From assembly GCF_009805585.1 (NCBI RefSeq), contig NZ_VHIN01000009.1, forward strand, positions 124,001 through 188,000: a stretch of DNA of 64,000 nucleotides, read 5' to 3'. Under the pieces are notes generated by a model. The model saw only the letters and a list, made by a program, of their open reading frames with translations. It searched no databases and was not told the DNA's origin. This DNA comes from Glutamicibacter sp. JC586 (lineage in GTDB: Bacteria > Actinomycetota > Actinomycetes > Actinomycetales > Micrococcaceae). The position numbers and the translations under genes are program-made. Below are positions 52,060 to 61,603 of the stretch, one piece after another. The number at the start of each line of letters is the position of its first letter. The first letter of the stretch is position 1.

Positions 52060-52790
52060 TTGGCGTTCTTCAGAGTTTCGCGCTGAATCTGAGCGAGTTC
52101 ATTGGTTCCACCCAGTGCTAGATCCAGCAAGGCGTCAAGTTCTTCGCGCTTGAACGGCGCACCTTCAGCGGTGCCTTGAACCTCAACAAAGTCGCCGGAA
52201 CCGGTGACAACAACATTCATGTCGGTTTCTGCGCGGACATCTTCTTCGTAGGGAAGATCTAGCATTGGGGTTCCATCGATGATGCCAACAGAGATGGCGG
52301 CCACCGAGTCGGTCAGTACCTGGGCATTGGCCTTGACGATGCCTTCGGAGCGGGCCCACGAGAGCGCTTCAGCCAGTGCAACATAAGCACCGGTGATCGC
52401 AGCGGTGCGGGTTCCGCCATCGGCCTGCAGGACATCGCAGTCAAGCACGATGGTGTTTTCGCCCAGTGCCTTGGTGTCGACTACCGCACGCAGGGAGCGA
52501 CCGATCAGGCGGGAGATCTCGTGGGTACGTCCAGAGAGCTTGCCCTTGACCGATTCACGGGAGTTACGGGTGTTGGTTGCGCGTGGCAGCATTGCGTATT
52601 CTGCGGTGACCCAGCCGGTACCTTGACCCTTAAGCCAGCGTGGCACACCCTCGGTGAACGATGCGGTGCATAGTACTCGGGTATTGCCGAATTCAATCAG
52701 CGCCGAACCTTCGGCCTGAGCGGACCAGCCGCGGGTAATGGTGATATCTCGAAGTTGCGCGGCTCCTCGGCCGTCAGCACGTAAAGTCAT
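52056..52790 (-). CDS. rph: Ribonuclease PH
   Basis: 244-residue phosphorolytic 3'-exoribonuclease that trims tRNA precursors. Conserved sequence includes the N-terminal [19 protein letters not shown], the active-site arginine region [52 protein letters not shown], and the phosphate-site residues. Full length for the family. It is coupled to rdgB by a four-base overlap and is separated from the upstream metallohydrolase by a hairpin. Confidence 0.95.
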   Translation of the reverse strand: MTLRADGRGAAQLRDITITRGWSAQAEGSALIEFGNTRVLCTASFTEGVPRWLKGQGTGWVTAEYAMLPRATNTRNSRESVKGKLSGRTHEISRLIGRSLRAVVDTKALGENTIVLDCDVLQADGGTRTAAITGAYVALAEALSWARSEGIVKANAQVLTDSVAAISVGIIDGTPMLDLPYEEDVRAETDMNVVVTGSGDFVEVQGTAEGAPFKREELDALLDLALGGTNELAQIQRETLKNAK

Positions 52791-52876
52791 ATCTCCATCC
52801 TAACCACGCTGGGGCGCCGTTCTTGAGCCGGCGTCCAAAGAGTTGCGGTGAAATACACCTCGCCAGGCAGAACACA

Positions 52877-52917
52877 AGAGCACCGCGAGAAAAGAAACTC
52901 CCATCGCTCGGTGCTCT
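52877..52917 (-). terminator. Hairpin between metallohydrolase and rph genes
   Basis: Nine-base arms AGAGCACCG (52877-52885) and CGGTGCTCT (52909-52917) around a 23-base loop; imperfect extension beyond. The minus-strand T-run after it is weak, so read-through into rph is possible. Confidence 0.5.
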
Positions 52918-52933
52918 GAACTCAGTTGTGTCG

Positions 52934-53875
52934 TTACTTTTTGCGTTTGAGCAACGGGAACTTGCGAGTTTTTTCGTACTTGATCGTTGGCAACGTTCCG
53001 GTCGGCGTTGTCAGGTAGTCGGTACCGCGCTCCCCTTTAAACAGGGTCGGGTCTTTCTCCTCTTTCAAACTGCCCGAGTACACACCGTAGGTCACACCAG
53101 AAACTGCCACGGCGATACCGCCGTCGTAGGTCTCCTTGGCTTCTTCAACAACTTTGTTAATGTCGGTCCACACCGGGATGTGCGTAAGTAACATACGCTC
53201 TGCTCCGGCTGCCGTAGCCATTTCTCCGGCACGTTTGCCAGTGAGGTGCACACCATCAATGGCATCGTCGCGGCCCTCTTCAAAGGCAGCTTCGCACAGG
53301 AACATATCAGCGTCTTTGGCCGCTTCAACCAGTGAGTCGCAGGTGTCGGTATCACCGGAATAGGTCAGCACACTGGTGAGCATTTGACCATCCGGGCCAG
53401 GCTCGGTCGCTTCCACCCGCAGGGCGTAGGCTTCTTCAATTGGGTGACGTACCGGGACCGGTGTGATCGTAAACGGGCCGATATTAACTGGCTTGTAAGG
53501 GGTCCAGACCTGGAAGTCATAATCCTTAGCCATGGTGTCACCTTCGGGCAACGAGTACGCTGTCTCAATTCGTTCGGCGGTGGCCTTGGGCCCGTGAACC
53601 AGCATGCGGTCTCGACCCCAGCCGTTGGGATCCCAACGGATTGCCACGTGCATACCGCACAAATCCATGCAGTGGTCCGGATGTAGATGGGAAATCATGA
53701 TCCCATCGATATCTTTGATATCTGTGTAGCGTTGCAAAACGCCTAAAGCCCCGGACCCCAAATCCAAAAGGATCTTCCAGTCACGGGTGCCATCAAAGGC
53801 AGACACGAGGTAGCAGGACGCAGGCGAACCCGGTCCCGGGAACGACCCGGTGCATCCAATGATGGTCAGCTTCAT
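52934..53875 (-). CDS. MBL-fold metallo-hydrolase
   Basis: 313 residues of metallo-beta-lactamase fold. The zinc motif is [11 protein letters not shown] (His63, His65, Asp67, His68); further ligands are Asp in [11 protein letters not shown] and His in LLTHIPVW. Actinobacterial members next to murI and rph are often annotated as ribonuclease Z-like or cyclic-nucleotide phosphodiesterase-like, but this has a long insertion and a C-terminal basic tail ([12 protein letters not shown]), so the substrate is uncertain. It overlaps the murI stop by four bases. Confidence 0.8.
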   Translation of the reverse strand: MKLTIIGCTGSFPGPGSPASCYLVSAFDGTRDWKILLDLGSGALGVLQRYTDIKDIDGIMISHLHPDHCMDLCGMHVAIRWDPNGWGRDRMLVHGPKATAERIETAYSLPEGDTMAKDYDFQVWTPYKPVNIGPFTITPVPVRHPIEEAYALRVEATEPGPDGQMLTSVLTYSGDTDTCDSLVEAAKDADMFLCEAAFEEGRDDAIDGVHLTGKRAGEMATAAGAERMLLTHIPVWTDINKVVEEAKETYDGGIAVAVSGVTYGVYSGSLKEEKDPTLFKGERGTDYLTTPTGTLPTIKYEKTRKFPLLKRKK

Positions 53876-54795
53876 TCGTTTCTCGCTTTCGACGCGGCAA
53901 TCATCTGCGGAGTGATCCGCGCAATGGCGCCGGTCGGGTAATGGGCGGCTACGTGGTCCACGTGGCGCACCTGCAACACCTCAGGTCCGAGGAAACGGCG
54001 AGCCAGTACACCAAAACTATCAGCGTTGCCTGTGGCAAGGAACTCATGACTCGCCGGGTTGCCGTCTTCACGAACCAGCGAATGACGGGTCAACGCGCGG
54101 AATGCGTCCTTAGCGGTTTCTTCGGCGCTAGAAACTAAAGTGACGCCATCGCCCATGACATAGGAGATCACACCGGTGAGCAGCGGATAGTGAGTACAGC
54201 CCAAAATCAGCGTATCTACCTCGGCGGCTTGCAATGGTGCCAGATACTCTTGAGCGATCTCCAACAGTTCTGGGCCGGCGGTAATACCTGACTCCACGAA
54301 CTCAACAAATCGAGGACAGGCCACCGAGGTCACCTGGAGGTCCGGGGCCGCAGCAAATGCATCTTCATAGGCACGGGAGCCGACCGTAGCCTGAGTACCG
54401 ATGATGCCGATCTTGCCATTTTTGGTTCCGGCCACTGCGCGGCGCACCGCTGGCTGAATGACTTCAACCACCGGAATTCCATAACGTGCGGTGTAGCGTT
54501 CGCGAGCATCACGCAGGACAGCCGATGACGCTGAGTTACAAGCGATCACCAAAAGTTTTACACCGGCATCAACCAACTCGTCCATGACGCCCAGCGCGTT
54601 GGCGCGTACTTGCGCAATCGGCAATGGTCCATAGGGTGAGTTCGCGGTATCTCCGACATAGATAAGCGACTCACCTGGAAGCTGGTCGATAATCGCGCGA
54701 GCTACGGTCAGCCCACCAACACCCGAGTCAAAAATCCCGATGGGGGTATCAGAGTCGGGAGCCGAAACCTGACCAGTAGCAAAATATGAGTTCAT
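53872..54795 (-). CDS. murI: Glutamate racemase
   Basis: 307 residues. Interconverts L- and D-glutamate for peptidoglycan. The two catalytic cysteines are Cys86 (ACNSAS) and Cys200 (GCTHYP); the N-terminal [17 protein letters not shown] is the substrate-binding signature. About 20 extra residues precede it. Lies three bases after the DUF2017 gene and overlaps the metallohydrolase gene, a conserved actinobacterial arrangement. Confidence 0.95.
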   Translation of the reverse strand: MNSYFATGQVSAPDSDTPIGIFDSGVGGLTVARAIIDQLPGESLIYVGDTANSPYGPLPIAQVRANALGVMDELVDAGVKLLVIACNSASSAVLRDARERYTARYGIPVVEVIQPAVRRAVAGTKNGKIGIIGTQATVGSRAYEDAFAAAPDLQVTSVACPRFVEFVESGITAGPELLEIAQEYLAPLQAAEVDTLILGCTHYPLLTGVISYVMGDGVTLVSSAEETAKDAFRALTRHSLVREDGNPASHEFLATGNADSFGVLARRFLGPEVLQVRHVDHVAAHYPTGAIARITPQMIAASKARNE

Positions 54796-54798
54796 CGA

Positions 54799-55377
54799 TT
54801 AAAGCTCCGCATCCATCAGTGCGCTCATCAAAGTATCTTGGATCCACGAGACCAAGTTATAAACCAAGGCCAAGTATTCATCGGGGGTCTGCACCTCGGC
54901 CGCATCAAGAACTTCGGCGACCCTGGCCGCATCATCTTCGTTACGGATTTCCAGACGTTCAGAGAGGACAAGACGAACATCATTCAGCGCCTGAGCGAAC
55001 CGTTGCGCACTGGGCTTTTGCAGGACAATCTTGTCGTTTTCCATCAAGAAGGCTGCTTCGCGCAAAGCGCCGATCTTTTGGGTGATCAGATCCGATTCGG
55101 TTAACCGTCGATGCTCGGCAGCAACCACAGCATCATCGCTGGCGTCTGGGAGCAGACGAGCCAGGGCCGGATCGGATACCTCGGGCAGATCCATTGACTC
55201 TGGACGCATCCCGGTCAACGCGTATAAAGGATCAATGTCTTCGGGAAGTTGATGTACCTCGGCTCGTTCTTCGAGCATCACGATGACATCGTTAAACAGT
55301 TCACGCAAGATTTTTCGTTCGGGCGAATGCAAGGTGCCGCTAATGCCGTGGGCACCGTATTTGAAGGCCTTGGCCAC
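54799..55377 (-). CDS. DUF2017 family protein
   Basis: 192 residues, mostly helical, acidic, with no membrane segment or cofactor motif. The N-terminal MAKAFKYGAHGISGTLHSPERKILRELFNDV and the C-terminal TPDEYLALVYNLVSWIQDTLMSAL are characteristic of the actinobacterial DUF2017 family. Function is unknown, but it is nearly always encoded just after clpS, two bases away here, suggesting a role linked to the ClpS/ClpP protease system. Confidence 0.85.
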   Translation of the reverse strand: MAKAFKYGAHGISGTLHSPERKILRELFNDVIVMLEERAEVHQLPEDIDPLYALTGMRPESMDLPEVSDPALARLLPDASDDAVVAAEHRRLTESDLITQKIGALREAAFLMENDKIVLQKPSAQRFAQALNDVRLVLSERLEIRNEDDAARVAEVLDAAEVQTPDEYLALVYNLVSWIQDTLMSALMDAEL

Positions 55378-55379
55378 GC

Positions 55380-55673
55380 TTATGCCCCCTGAGTCATGGT
55401 CGCATTCAGACCATAGCCATGCATTGCCTGCACATCCGATTCGATGGCCTCCCGGCTGCCGCTACGTACCGTGCAGAAACCGTCATGGTGCACCTGCAAC
55501 ATGAGCTGCTCAGCCTTTTCCTTAGAGAAGCCAAAGTAGGAACGGAACACATATGACACGTAGTTCATCAAGTTCACCGGGTCATTCCACACAATCAAGC
55601 GCCATGGCTTTTCATTAGTCGTGGCGGTGTCAATTTCAGGAAGTACATCGGGCATAGCGGTCATAAGTTCCAT
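55380..55673 (-). CDS. clpS: ATP-dependent Clp protease adaptor ClpS
   Basis: 97 residues. Recognises N-degron substrates and delivers them to the ClpC/ClpA unfoldase. After a flexible N-terminus, the core WRLIVWNDPVNLMNYVSYVF forms the substrate-binding pocket (the NDPVN motif and the Met/His contacts), with VHHDGFCTVRSGSREAIE following. Start ATG 55673. First gene of the clpS-DUF2017-murI-metallohydrolase cluster; the gap to the divergent pncB is 132 bases. Confidence 0.95.
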   Translation of the reverse strand: MELMTAMPDVLPEIDTATTNEKPWRLIVWNDPVNLMNYVSYVFRSYFGFSKEKAEQLMLQVHHDGFCTVRSGSREAIESDVQAMHGYGLNATMTQGA

Positions 55674-55805
55674 TTTACGCGCCGATCGCCAACGCCACGC
55701 AGGACACGGTAAATATCACCTTGAGCGTGAGCCGTTATACAGTAAAACCGGTCGCTACTACTACCCGCGGCCCCGTTGACCCTTTTCGATCCTCAGGAGC
55801 GTCCC

Positions 55806-57104
55806 ATGCGCACCAGCCTCTTCACCGACCACTACGAGCTGACCATGCTTCAGGCAGCGCTCGAGTCCGGTGCGGCCCACCGCCCATCCGTGTTTGAAGC
55901 ATTCGCACGGCGCCTGCCCGAGGGTCGACGCTATGGCGTAGTCAGTGGTACCGGACGACTGCTCGAAGGTCTGGCCAATTTCCACTTTGACGATGAGCAA
56001 CTGCGTTACCTCAGCGATCACAAAGTAGTGAACGCCGCCACCATCAAATATCTGGAGAACTACCGCTTTTCAGGCAACATTTCCGGCTATGCCGAAGGCG
56101 AGCTGTACTTCCCTAACTCTCCGCTACTGACCGTCGAATCGACCTTCGCCGAGGCTTGTGTCATTGAGACCTACTTGCTCTCGATCATGAACCATGATTC
56201 CGCCATCGCCTCGGCTGCCTCGCGAATGATCGCTGCCGCCGGCGAGCGCCCTTGCATCGAAATGGGTTCACGACGCACCCATGAAGAATCGGCCGTGGCG
56301 GCCGCCCGTGCAGCGATGATTGCCGGTTTCACCTCAACCTCAAATTTGGAGGCAGGGGCACGCTATGGGCTAAAGACCGTGGGCACCTCGGCACACTCTT
56401 TTACTTTGCTTCATGATTCAGAGCGTGCTGCCTTTGAAGCTCAGGTCGCTTCCTTGGGTAAGGACACCATCTTGCTGGTGGATACCTATGATGTGGAAAA
56501 CGGTGTGCGTACCGCTGTTGAGGTGGCTGGACCGGAACTGGGCGGTGTACGTCTGGATTCCGGTGACCTAGTTCAGCAGGCTGGCTGGGTTCGCAAGCTA
56601 CTTGATGATCTGGGCAACTGGAACACCAAGATCACCGTGACCTCGGATCTCGACGAGTACGCCATTGCTGCCTTGGCGAGCGCACCGGTTGATTCCTACG
56701 GGGTTGGTACTGCCCTGGTGACCGGTTCGGGACACCCGACCGCATCTATGGTCTACAAGTTAGTTGCGCGCCAGGACGATGCGGGTAGCTGGATTCCGGT
56801 GGCCAAGGCCGCAGCAAATAAGGCCAGCGTCGGAGGTCGCAAGCATGCGGTTCGCCAGCTCAATGAAAGAGAGCGCGCCATAGCTGAGGTTGTCTCCACG
56901 ACTGCTCACACCATCGGTGGCCCAGAACGAGAACTAGTGGTTCCATTGGTGGTCAATGGTGAAATTGATCAGTCCTACATTGGAGCGTCCGGGGTCGAGC
57001 TGGCCACCAAGCGCCATCACGCCTCGATTCAGGAGCTACCTGGTGTTGCGCGCAAGTTGCAGCGTGGCGAGCCAGTGATTCCAACCGTTATGGTTCAGTC
57101 CTAA
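55806..57104 (+). CDS. pncB: Nicotinate phosphoribosyltransferase
   Basis: 432 residues from ATG 55806 (CAGGAG six bases upstream). Converts nicotinate and PRPP to nicotinate mononucleotide, the committed step of NAD salvage. Recognisable segments are LFTDHYELTMLQAAL, FEAFARRLPEGRRYGVVSG, SRRTHEESAVAAARAAMIAGFTSTSNLEAGARYGL, and the LDSGDL phosphoribosyl site. It is the actinobacterial/class II-type enzyme. It is followed 22 bases later by pncA, so the pair converts nicotinamide to NAMN. Confidence 0.95.
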   Translation: MRTSLFTDHYELTMLQAALESGAAHRPSVFEAFARRLPEGRRYGVVSGTGRLLEGLANFHFDDEQLRYLSDHKVVNAATIKYLENYRFSGNISGYAEGELYFPNSPLLTVESTFAEACVIETYLLSIMNHDSAIASAASRMIAAAGERPCIEMGSRRTHEESAVAAARAAMIAGFTSTSNLEAGARYGLKTVGTSAHSFTLLHDSERAAFEAQVASLGKDTILLVDTYDVENGVRTAVEVAGPELGGVRLDSGDLVQQAGWVRKLLDDLGNWNTKITVTSDLDEYAIAALASAPVDSYGVGTALVTGSGHPTASMVYKLVARQDDAGSWIPVAKAAANKASVGGRKHAVRQLNERERAIAEVVSTTAHTIGGPERELVVPLVVNGEIDQSYIGASGVELATKRHHASIQELPGVARKLQRGEPVIPTVMVQS

Positions 57105-57126
57105 ATTATCGCCTGAGGAGCCAGTC

Positions 57127-57720
57127 ATGAGCCGAGCACTTTTGATCATTGATCTACAGCCTGATTTTTGTGAGGGCGGTGCTCTGGCCGTGGCTGGCGG
57201 TAACGCGGTGGCCGAGGCGATTGTCCAGTGGGTTACTTCGCGGAGAGGTAACTACTCGGCCGTGATCACGACCCAAGATTGGCATATAGCACCTGGAGAT
57301 CATTTCTCAGATCACCCAGATTTTATTGATTCGTGGCCGGTTCATTGTGTGGCCGGCACACACGGCGCGACCTTACACCCGCTGATTGCTGAGCTTGAGT
57401 GCGACGCGCACTTCGCCAAGGGGCGTTTCGCCGCGGCATACTCTGGTTTTGAGGCTCGCGAGCTGAACACCACTGCAGATCTAGGCGATGAATCAGGTTT
57501 GTTGCTGGCCTCGTGGCTGCGCTCGCACCACATTGATTCCGTGGATGTAGTTGGTCTCGCCGCAGATCATTGCGTTCGTGCCACCGCTTTGGACGCTGTC
57601 TCCGAGGGTTTTGGCACCACCGTGATAACAGAGCTCACCGCAGCGGTCAGCATAGAGAATGTGCCAGCACTTCATGACGAATTACGCGCTGCCGGCGTTA
57701 GCCTCGTGAGCTGCAACTAA
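57127..57720 (+). CDS. pncA: Nicotinamidase
   Basis: 197 residues, start supported by TGAGGAG. Deamidates nicotinamide to nicotinate. Catalytic triad Asp9 (LIIDLQPDFC), Lys98 (AKGRF) and Cys149 (AADHCVRAT); metal ligands Asp51, His53 and His59 in TTQDWHIAPGDHF. Homologous amidases in mycobacteria also activate pyrazinamide. Co-transcribed with pncB. Confidence 0.95.
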   Translation: MSRALLIIDLQPDFCEGGALAVAGGNAVAEAIVQWVTSRRGNYSAVITTQDWHIAPGDHFSDHPDFIDSWPVHCVAGTHGATLHPLIAELECDAHFAKGRFAAAYSGFEARELNTTADLGDESGLLLASWLRSHHIDSVDVVGLAADHCVRATALDAVSEGFGTTVITELTAAVSIENVPALHDELRAAGVSLVSCN

Positions 57721-57804
57721 TCCACAGCTCCAATCATCATTGACCGACTGTGGCTCGCCTGACATGCTAGGTGCACGATTTGCTGGTTGATGAATGGACT
57801 GGAT

Positions 57805-58389
57805 ATGAGAAAGCTCGTTTACTACGTTGCCGTCACCCTAGATGGCTTCATCGCTTCCCCAGACTCCTCGGACCCCAGTGACTCCGAGTTCTTCCCCATC
57901 ACCGAAGACCTCATCAAATTTATTGTTGAGCACTACCCAGAAACATTGCCGGCACCGGCTCGTGCAGCCATGGGAATTACTGCCCCAGGTGAACATTTTG
58001 ACACCGTTCTAGAAGGTCGTAATTCTTACGAAATAGGCGTCGTCGCTGGCCTGCGCGATGCCTACCCGCATCTTCGACATCTTGTCTTCTCGAAGTCTCT
58101 GGGCAGTGTTGGCGATGATATTGAAGTCGTTACTGATCATGGTCTACAACGTGTACGCGAGCTAAAAGCCGAGCAGGGTAAAGACTTGTGGCTCGTGGGA
58201 GGTGGCACGCTGGCCCACAGCCTGCTACCGGAGATCGACAGACTTGTGCTGAAACTGAACCCTTCGATCATCGGAGCTGGCATTCCACTATTTAATGGCC
58301 CCTTTGCATTCCACGAATTCCGCCCTACCCACGAGGTCCGCCTCGATGCGGGAGTGAGGGTTCTAACCTACGACCGGATAAATCACTAA
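57805..58389 (+). CDS. Dihydrofolate-reductase-fold (RibD C-terminal-like) protein
   Basis: 195 residues from ATG 57805, a typical start (MRKLVYYVAVTLDGFIA); an ATG at 57790 is possible. The fold signatures are VAVTLDGFIA at the N-terminus, VFSKSL, and LWLVGGGTLAHSLLPEIDRLVLKLNPSIIGAGIPLF, as in RibD C-terminal/YwjB-type NADPH reductases of unknown substrate. It lacks a deaminase domain, so is not the riboflavin enzyme. It overlaps by four bases, tail to tail, with the DUF998 gene. Confidence 0.8.
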   Translation: MRKLVYYVAVTLDGFIASPDSSDPSDSEFFPITEDLIKFIVEHYPETLPAPARAAMGITAPGEHFDTVLEGRNSYEIGVVAGLRDAYPHLRHLVFSKSLGSVGDDIEVVTDHGLQRVRELKAEQGKDLWLVGGGTLAHSLLPEIDRLVLKLNPSIIGAGIPLFNGPFAFHEFRPTHEVRLDAGVRVLTYDRINH

Positions 58390-59012
58390 CGTGCCACTTG
58401 TTTATCGTGCCGAGCGATTTCCCAACAAAGCAAGGTGAATCCCAGTGTTTGGATCCTTTGCACCGCGCCGGGCAACAGTTTTTCAGAAGACAAGCTTGCG
58501 ATTCCGGCAACTTGCGCCGCGATAACCGCTGGGCCGGCGAATTTGCGTAGTGATCCTTTCTGGAAACGATGTGCTTGCCAGTCGTGAAGGCACACCCCCG
58601 TTGCTGCCACACCTGCCACGGTGGTGGTCAGGTAATGAGAGTAGTGACTCAGCGTCCTGTGACCGGGGTACCCTTGGGCTTCTGGCCGTAAGTGATCATG
58701 TGAAATCGGGTAATCCAATGGACTCAGTGCATCAGCGATGGTGGCAATACCAAAAATCTTCAGACACGTTCTAAGCAAGACCGGGGCATGGGCCGGCGCT
58801 GTTGCACCGGCTGCCACAAACAAGCTGCCAGCGATCAAGTCACTGGCTTGAAAAATCCGACGGTGTTCCCGGTCTTTCGCTGCTAATTCTGAGAGCAACG
58901 TAAACCGCGGATCTAATTTCCAACCGAGCAATGCTTCGCTGAGGATCCCCGAAGAATAGATCAATGCAGCCCCATCGATCAGTCGTGAATAGAGTCTTCT
59001 TCGCGTGCTCAT
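58386..59012 (-). CDS. DUF998 family membrane protein
   Basis: 208 residues with about six hydrophobic segments. The N-terminal LLSELAAKDREHRRIFQASDLIAGSLFVAAGATAP stretch matches the DUF998 pattern (h-x2-F-x3-D-x3-G), with a luminal/external loop containing DALSPLDYPISHDH. No enzymatic residues are evident. Its start overlaps the DMT gene by four bases, which itself overlaps the lysyltransferase-like gene, so the three are a coupled operon; a role in lipid modification or transport is inferred from that. Confidence 0.65.
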   Translation of the reverse strand: MSTRRRLYSRLIDGAALIYSSGILSEALLGWKLDPRFTLLSELAAKDREHRRIFQASDLIAGSLFVAAGATAPAHAPVLLRTCLKIFGIATIADALSPLDYPISHDHLRPEAQGYPGHRTLSHYSHYLTTTVAGVAATGVCLHDWQAHRFQKGSLRKFAGPAVIAAQVAGIASLSSEKLLPGAVQRIQTLGFTLLCWEIARHDKQVAR

Positions 59013-59851
59013 TGGCCTACCTGCTTTGAATCAGAATCGACAGGGTATTTCTCAGAGGAATCAGGCACAGCTCCTGGTTGTCCGGCCAGCCACAGCACTG
59101 CCCCGATGGCTAGAGCCAGCGCAACGAACTTGGCTACTTCCCATCCAGGCCGGGCAGCATCCCCAAATACCAGCATCCCAAACAGCCCCGGGATAATCAC
59201 TTCAACTGCTGTGAACACCGCCGTTACCGCCGAAACAGCGCCAGTTTCCAGCGCACGGGTGTACCCAATCATCGCTAGCGCACCGCTGAGTACTACTACC
59301 CAGATCATCGGTGAAGCAATCAACATCCACCAGTGGACAGGTAGCTGAAGTCCTCGTCCTGCCAAGGCCGCCACGCTGGCGGCCAGACCCGCAAGCACGG
59401 AGAGCACCATGGGAGAAAACCACCGATGCCCCACCAGAACTCCCCCACCGATGATGACCAACGCGCCAATGAGCACCAGCTCCAATGAAGCCGGCGTCGC
59501 AGATGGCCGCTGCGCCCCGGTGGATAGGGCCAGGAGCACCAATCCTGCGACCATGAGCCCCATTGCGGCCCACGTGGCCGAGCGCATCGGTGTGGAAAAT
59601 GCCTTGCGGGCCAAGAAAATCGTCACGAGCAGCGAACTAGCAACTATCGCTTGAACCGTAAAGAGCGTGAGGTGTTGTAGGGCCACCAAGGAACAGATCC
59701 ACGCCACCGCGTCGAGTCCCAAACCAATCAGGTAGAGCGGATGGATGTAGATCTTGGTTCCGGTGGCTTTGCGCGCCGCCAGCGCTTCAAGCACCGAAGC
59801 GGTTCCATAGCCCACACTGGCAAGCACTGCCGCGAGGAGGTAGGGAAACAT
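59009..59851 (-). CDS. DMT-superfamily (EamA-like) membrane protein
   Basis: 280 residues, nine to ten predicted helices with two related halves, the drug/metabolite transporter layout. Segments such as GYGTASVLEALAARKATG and GALAMIGYTRALETGAVSAVTAVFTAVEVIIPGL resemble actinobacterial DMT proteins. Its ATG overlaps the upstream lysyltransferase gene's stop by one base and its own stop overlaps DUF998. Because MprF proteins need a lipid flippase, this protein may flip aminoacylated phospholipid; that is inference. Confidence 0.75.
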   Translation of the reverse strand: MFPYLLAAVLASVGYGTASVLEALAARKATGTKIYIHPLYLIGLGLDAVAWICSLVALQHLTLFTVQAIVASSLLVTIFLARKAFSTPMRSATWAAMGLMVAGLVLLALSTGAQRPSATPASLELVLIGALVIIGGGVLVGHRWFSPMVLSVLAGLAASVAALAGRGLQLPVHWWMLIASPMIWVVVLSGALAMIGYTRALETGAVSAVTAVFTAVEVIIPGLFGMLVFGDAARPGWEVAKFVALALAIGAVLWLAGQPGAVPDSSEKYPVDSDSKQVGQ

Positions 59852-61569
59852 TAGCGTTGCCCAGCTTCGCTACGCGAACCGCGTACCGGCAAAGTCGGCA
59901 GGTTAGGAAGCTCTGTGATTCCCTCAGCTTGAGCCATTTGTAAGGCTTGGGCCAGCCAGAGGTCCATTGACCCCACGGCCGAATAGCGGGGTTGCCACTC
60001 GGGATCATATTTGGCATTGAACTTCCACAAGGAGGCCACCTGAGCATGTTTTGAGGCCTGTTTGGCGACGATTTTTTCAAATCTTGATGCTTGGCTGTCT
60101 TCTTCTACTGCTTCGCGCAGCACCGCAAAGTTCAAACCCAGACCACGTTGCCCGTCACGGACCATCTTGGCAATCATTTCGATGATGAGTAGATCCATCA
60201 GGCCACCGGGAACATCCTCGGCGGTACTACGACGCATAACATCCAAGGACCACCCATTAACAGCTGCTGCCGGTGTCCATTGAATAAATCCCTGGGCAAC
60301 ATCGTTTGCATCGATGGCGATAGAGAGCAGCAGTCCTTGATCCGCTGGATCAAAAAGCCTGGATAACGTCATAGAGAAGCCACGTTCGACTTCCCCGTGC
60401 CGGCTTTCTGTAGTGATCTGCTCAAGTCGTTGTCGCATCACATCACTCAGAAGCAGCGGATCAACATGTTCGACCCGGTATCCGGCACGAAGTAGACGGG
60501 CGTGTCCTTGACGCAACGACTTTGACTTCTTGCCGGCCAACGAGAATCGCTGAGCATCCACGATGGCTTCATCGCCAAGATAGACGGTACGCAACCCCGA
60601 ATTTTTATAAATTTCAAGCCAGTCGGCTCCCGCGCCCAACACGCTCACCGCAAGTCCTCGACGCTCGGCCCAGAGCATGAATTCTTCCCAGATTTCTTCA
60701 CGCTGTTCAACTGGACCAATAGGGTCTGGGGAGACTAGACAGCCTGAGCCGCGAACGCCATAGGCCACCACGGAGTCTTTGAGAAAGAACCATTCCTTGT
60801 CATCGCGCAGTCCAAAATAGTCCAAGGTTCCGCCACCATGGCGTTGAATGATTTTTCGAGCACGCTCACGATTTTCTAGATGCTCCCCTGCTCCCACAGT
60901 GCGCGAGTGAGTCGCCTCGTACCAATAAGACCCCGCCCACCACAGCAGACCAAAGAGGTACGCCGCAAGGACATCTATGCGCGGATGATTGCCGCGTTCA
61001 TGCAGTTCGCCGCTAAGCGAGCCGAACATCATCGACAGTCCATCGCCCAAGCTCAAAGACTCGGCACGAAGATGATGGATCAAATGGCCGATGACAATCG
61101 AAGTTGCCACAACCGTTACACCCAAAGCTACCCACAGCGCCCGTCGAATCTGCACTTTGCTCGGCATAACTGGAAATGCCGGCCTATTCAGCCCCAGCCA
61201 AATGGATGCAGCAACGCTGAGCACTGCCACCGGCCAGTCGATAGATTTTCCTGAGTGAAAAAGTGCGATCAGCAGCAACCATATGATCGATCCGCCCCAA
61301 GCCAACCGATTGCCCGACCGCAGATACTTCGCTAGCACAAAAAGGCCAAAGGCCCCGAAAATGATATAGATGCGCGACAGCTGGTACAAAAACGGTGGGA
61401 ACGTGGCCAACGGTCCGGAAAACAGCGCCGGCACCAACCCTGCCAGATGAACAAACAGTGGAGCTAAGAGACTAACCAAGCCAAGGGCTATGGCCAGATA
61501 GGACGCAACCGCCCGGACGCGATCCCTACGATGCACCCGAGCGGCTGGCAAAAGGTCAATACTGGGCAT
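59851..61569 (-). CDS. Lysyltransferase-like protein (MprF/LysX-type, DUF2156)
   Basis: 572 residues. The N-terminal ~190 residues contain about six helices; the rest is a cytoplasmic DUF2156 (GNAT-like) catalytic domain as in phosphatidylglycerol lysyltransferases, with ERARKIIQRHGGGTLDYFGLRDDKEWFF, VAYGVRGSGCLVSPDPIGPVE, RFSLAGKKSKSLRQGHARL and YSAVGSMDLWLAQALQMAQA. MprF transfers lysine or alanine from tRNA to membrane phosphatidylglycerol, reducing negative charge and conferring resistance to cationic peptides. The membrane part is shorter than the 14-helix MprF flippase, so a separate flippase would be needed; the two downstream membrane proteins are candidates. Confidence 0.8.
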   Translation of the reverse strand: MPSIDLLPAARVHRRDRVRAVASYLAIALGLVSLLAPLFVHLAGLVPALFSGPLATFPPFLYQLSRIYIIFGAFGLFVLAKYLRSGNRLAWGGSIIWLLLIALFHSGKSIDWPVAVLSVAASIWLGLNRPAFPVMPSKVQIRRALWVALGVTVVATSIVIGHLIHHLRAESLSLGDGLSMMFGSLSGELHERGNHPRIDVLAAYLFGLLWWAGSYWYEATHSRTVGAGEHLENRERARKIIQRHGGGTLDYFGLRDDKEWFFLKDSVVAYGVRGSGCLVSPDPIGPVEQREEIWEEFMLWAERRGLAVSVLGAGADWLEIYKNSGLRTVYLGDEAIVDAQRFSLAGKKSKSLRQGHARLLRAGYRVEHVDPLLLSDVMRQRLEQITTESRHGEVERGFSMTLSRLFDPADQGLLLSIAIDANDVAQGFIQWTPAAAVNGWSLDVMRRSTAEDVPGGLMDLLIIEMIAKMVRDGQRGLGLNFAVLREAVEEDSQASRFEKIVAKQASKHAQVASLWKFNAKYDPEWQPRYSAVGSMDLWLAQALQMAQAEGITELPNLPTLPVRGSRSEAGQR

Positions 61570-61603
61570 GCCTGAATTATGGCACTTACCTCAGCATTTC
61601 CAA

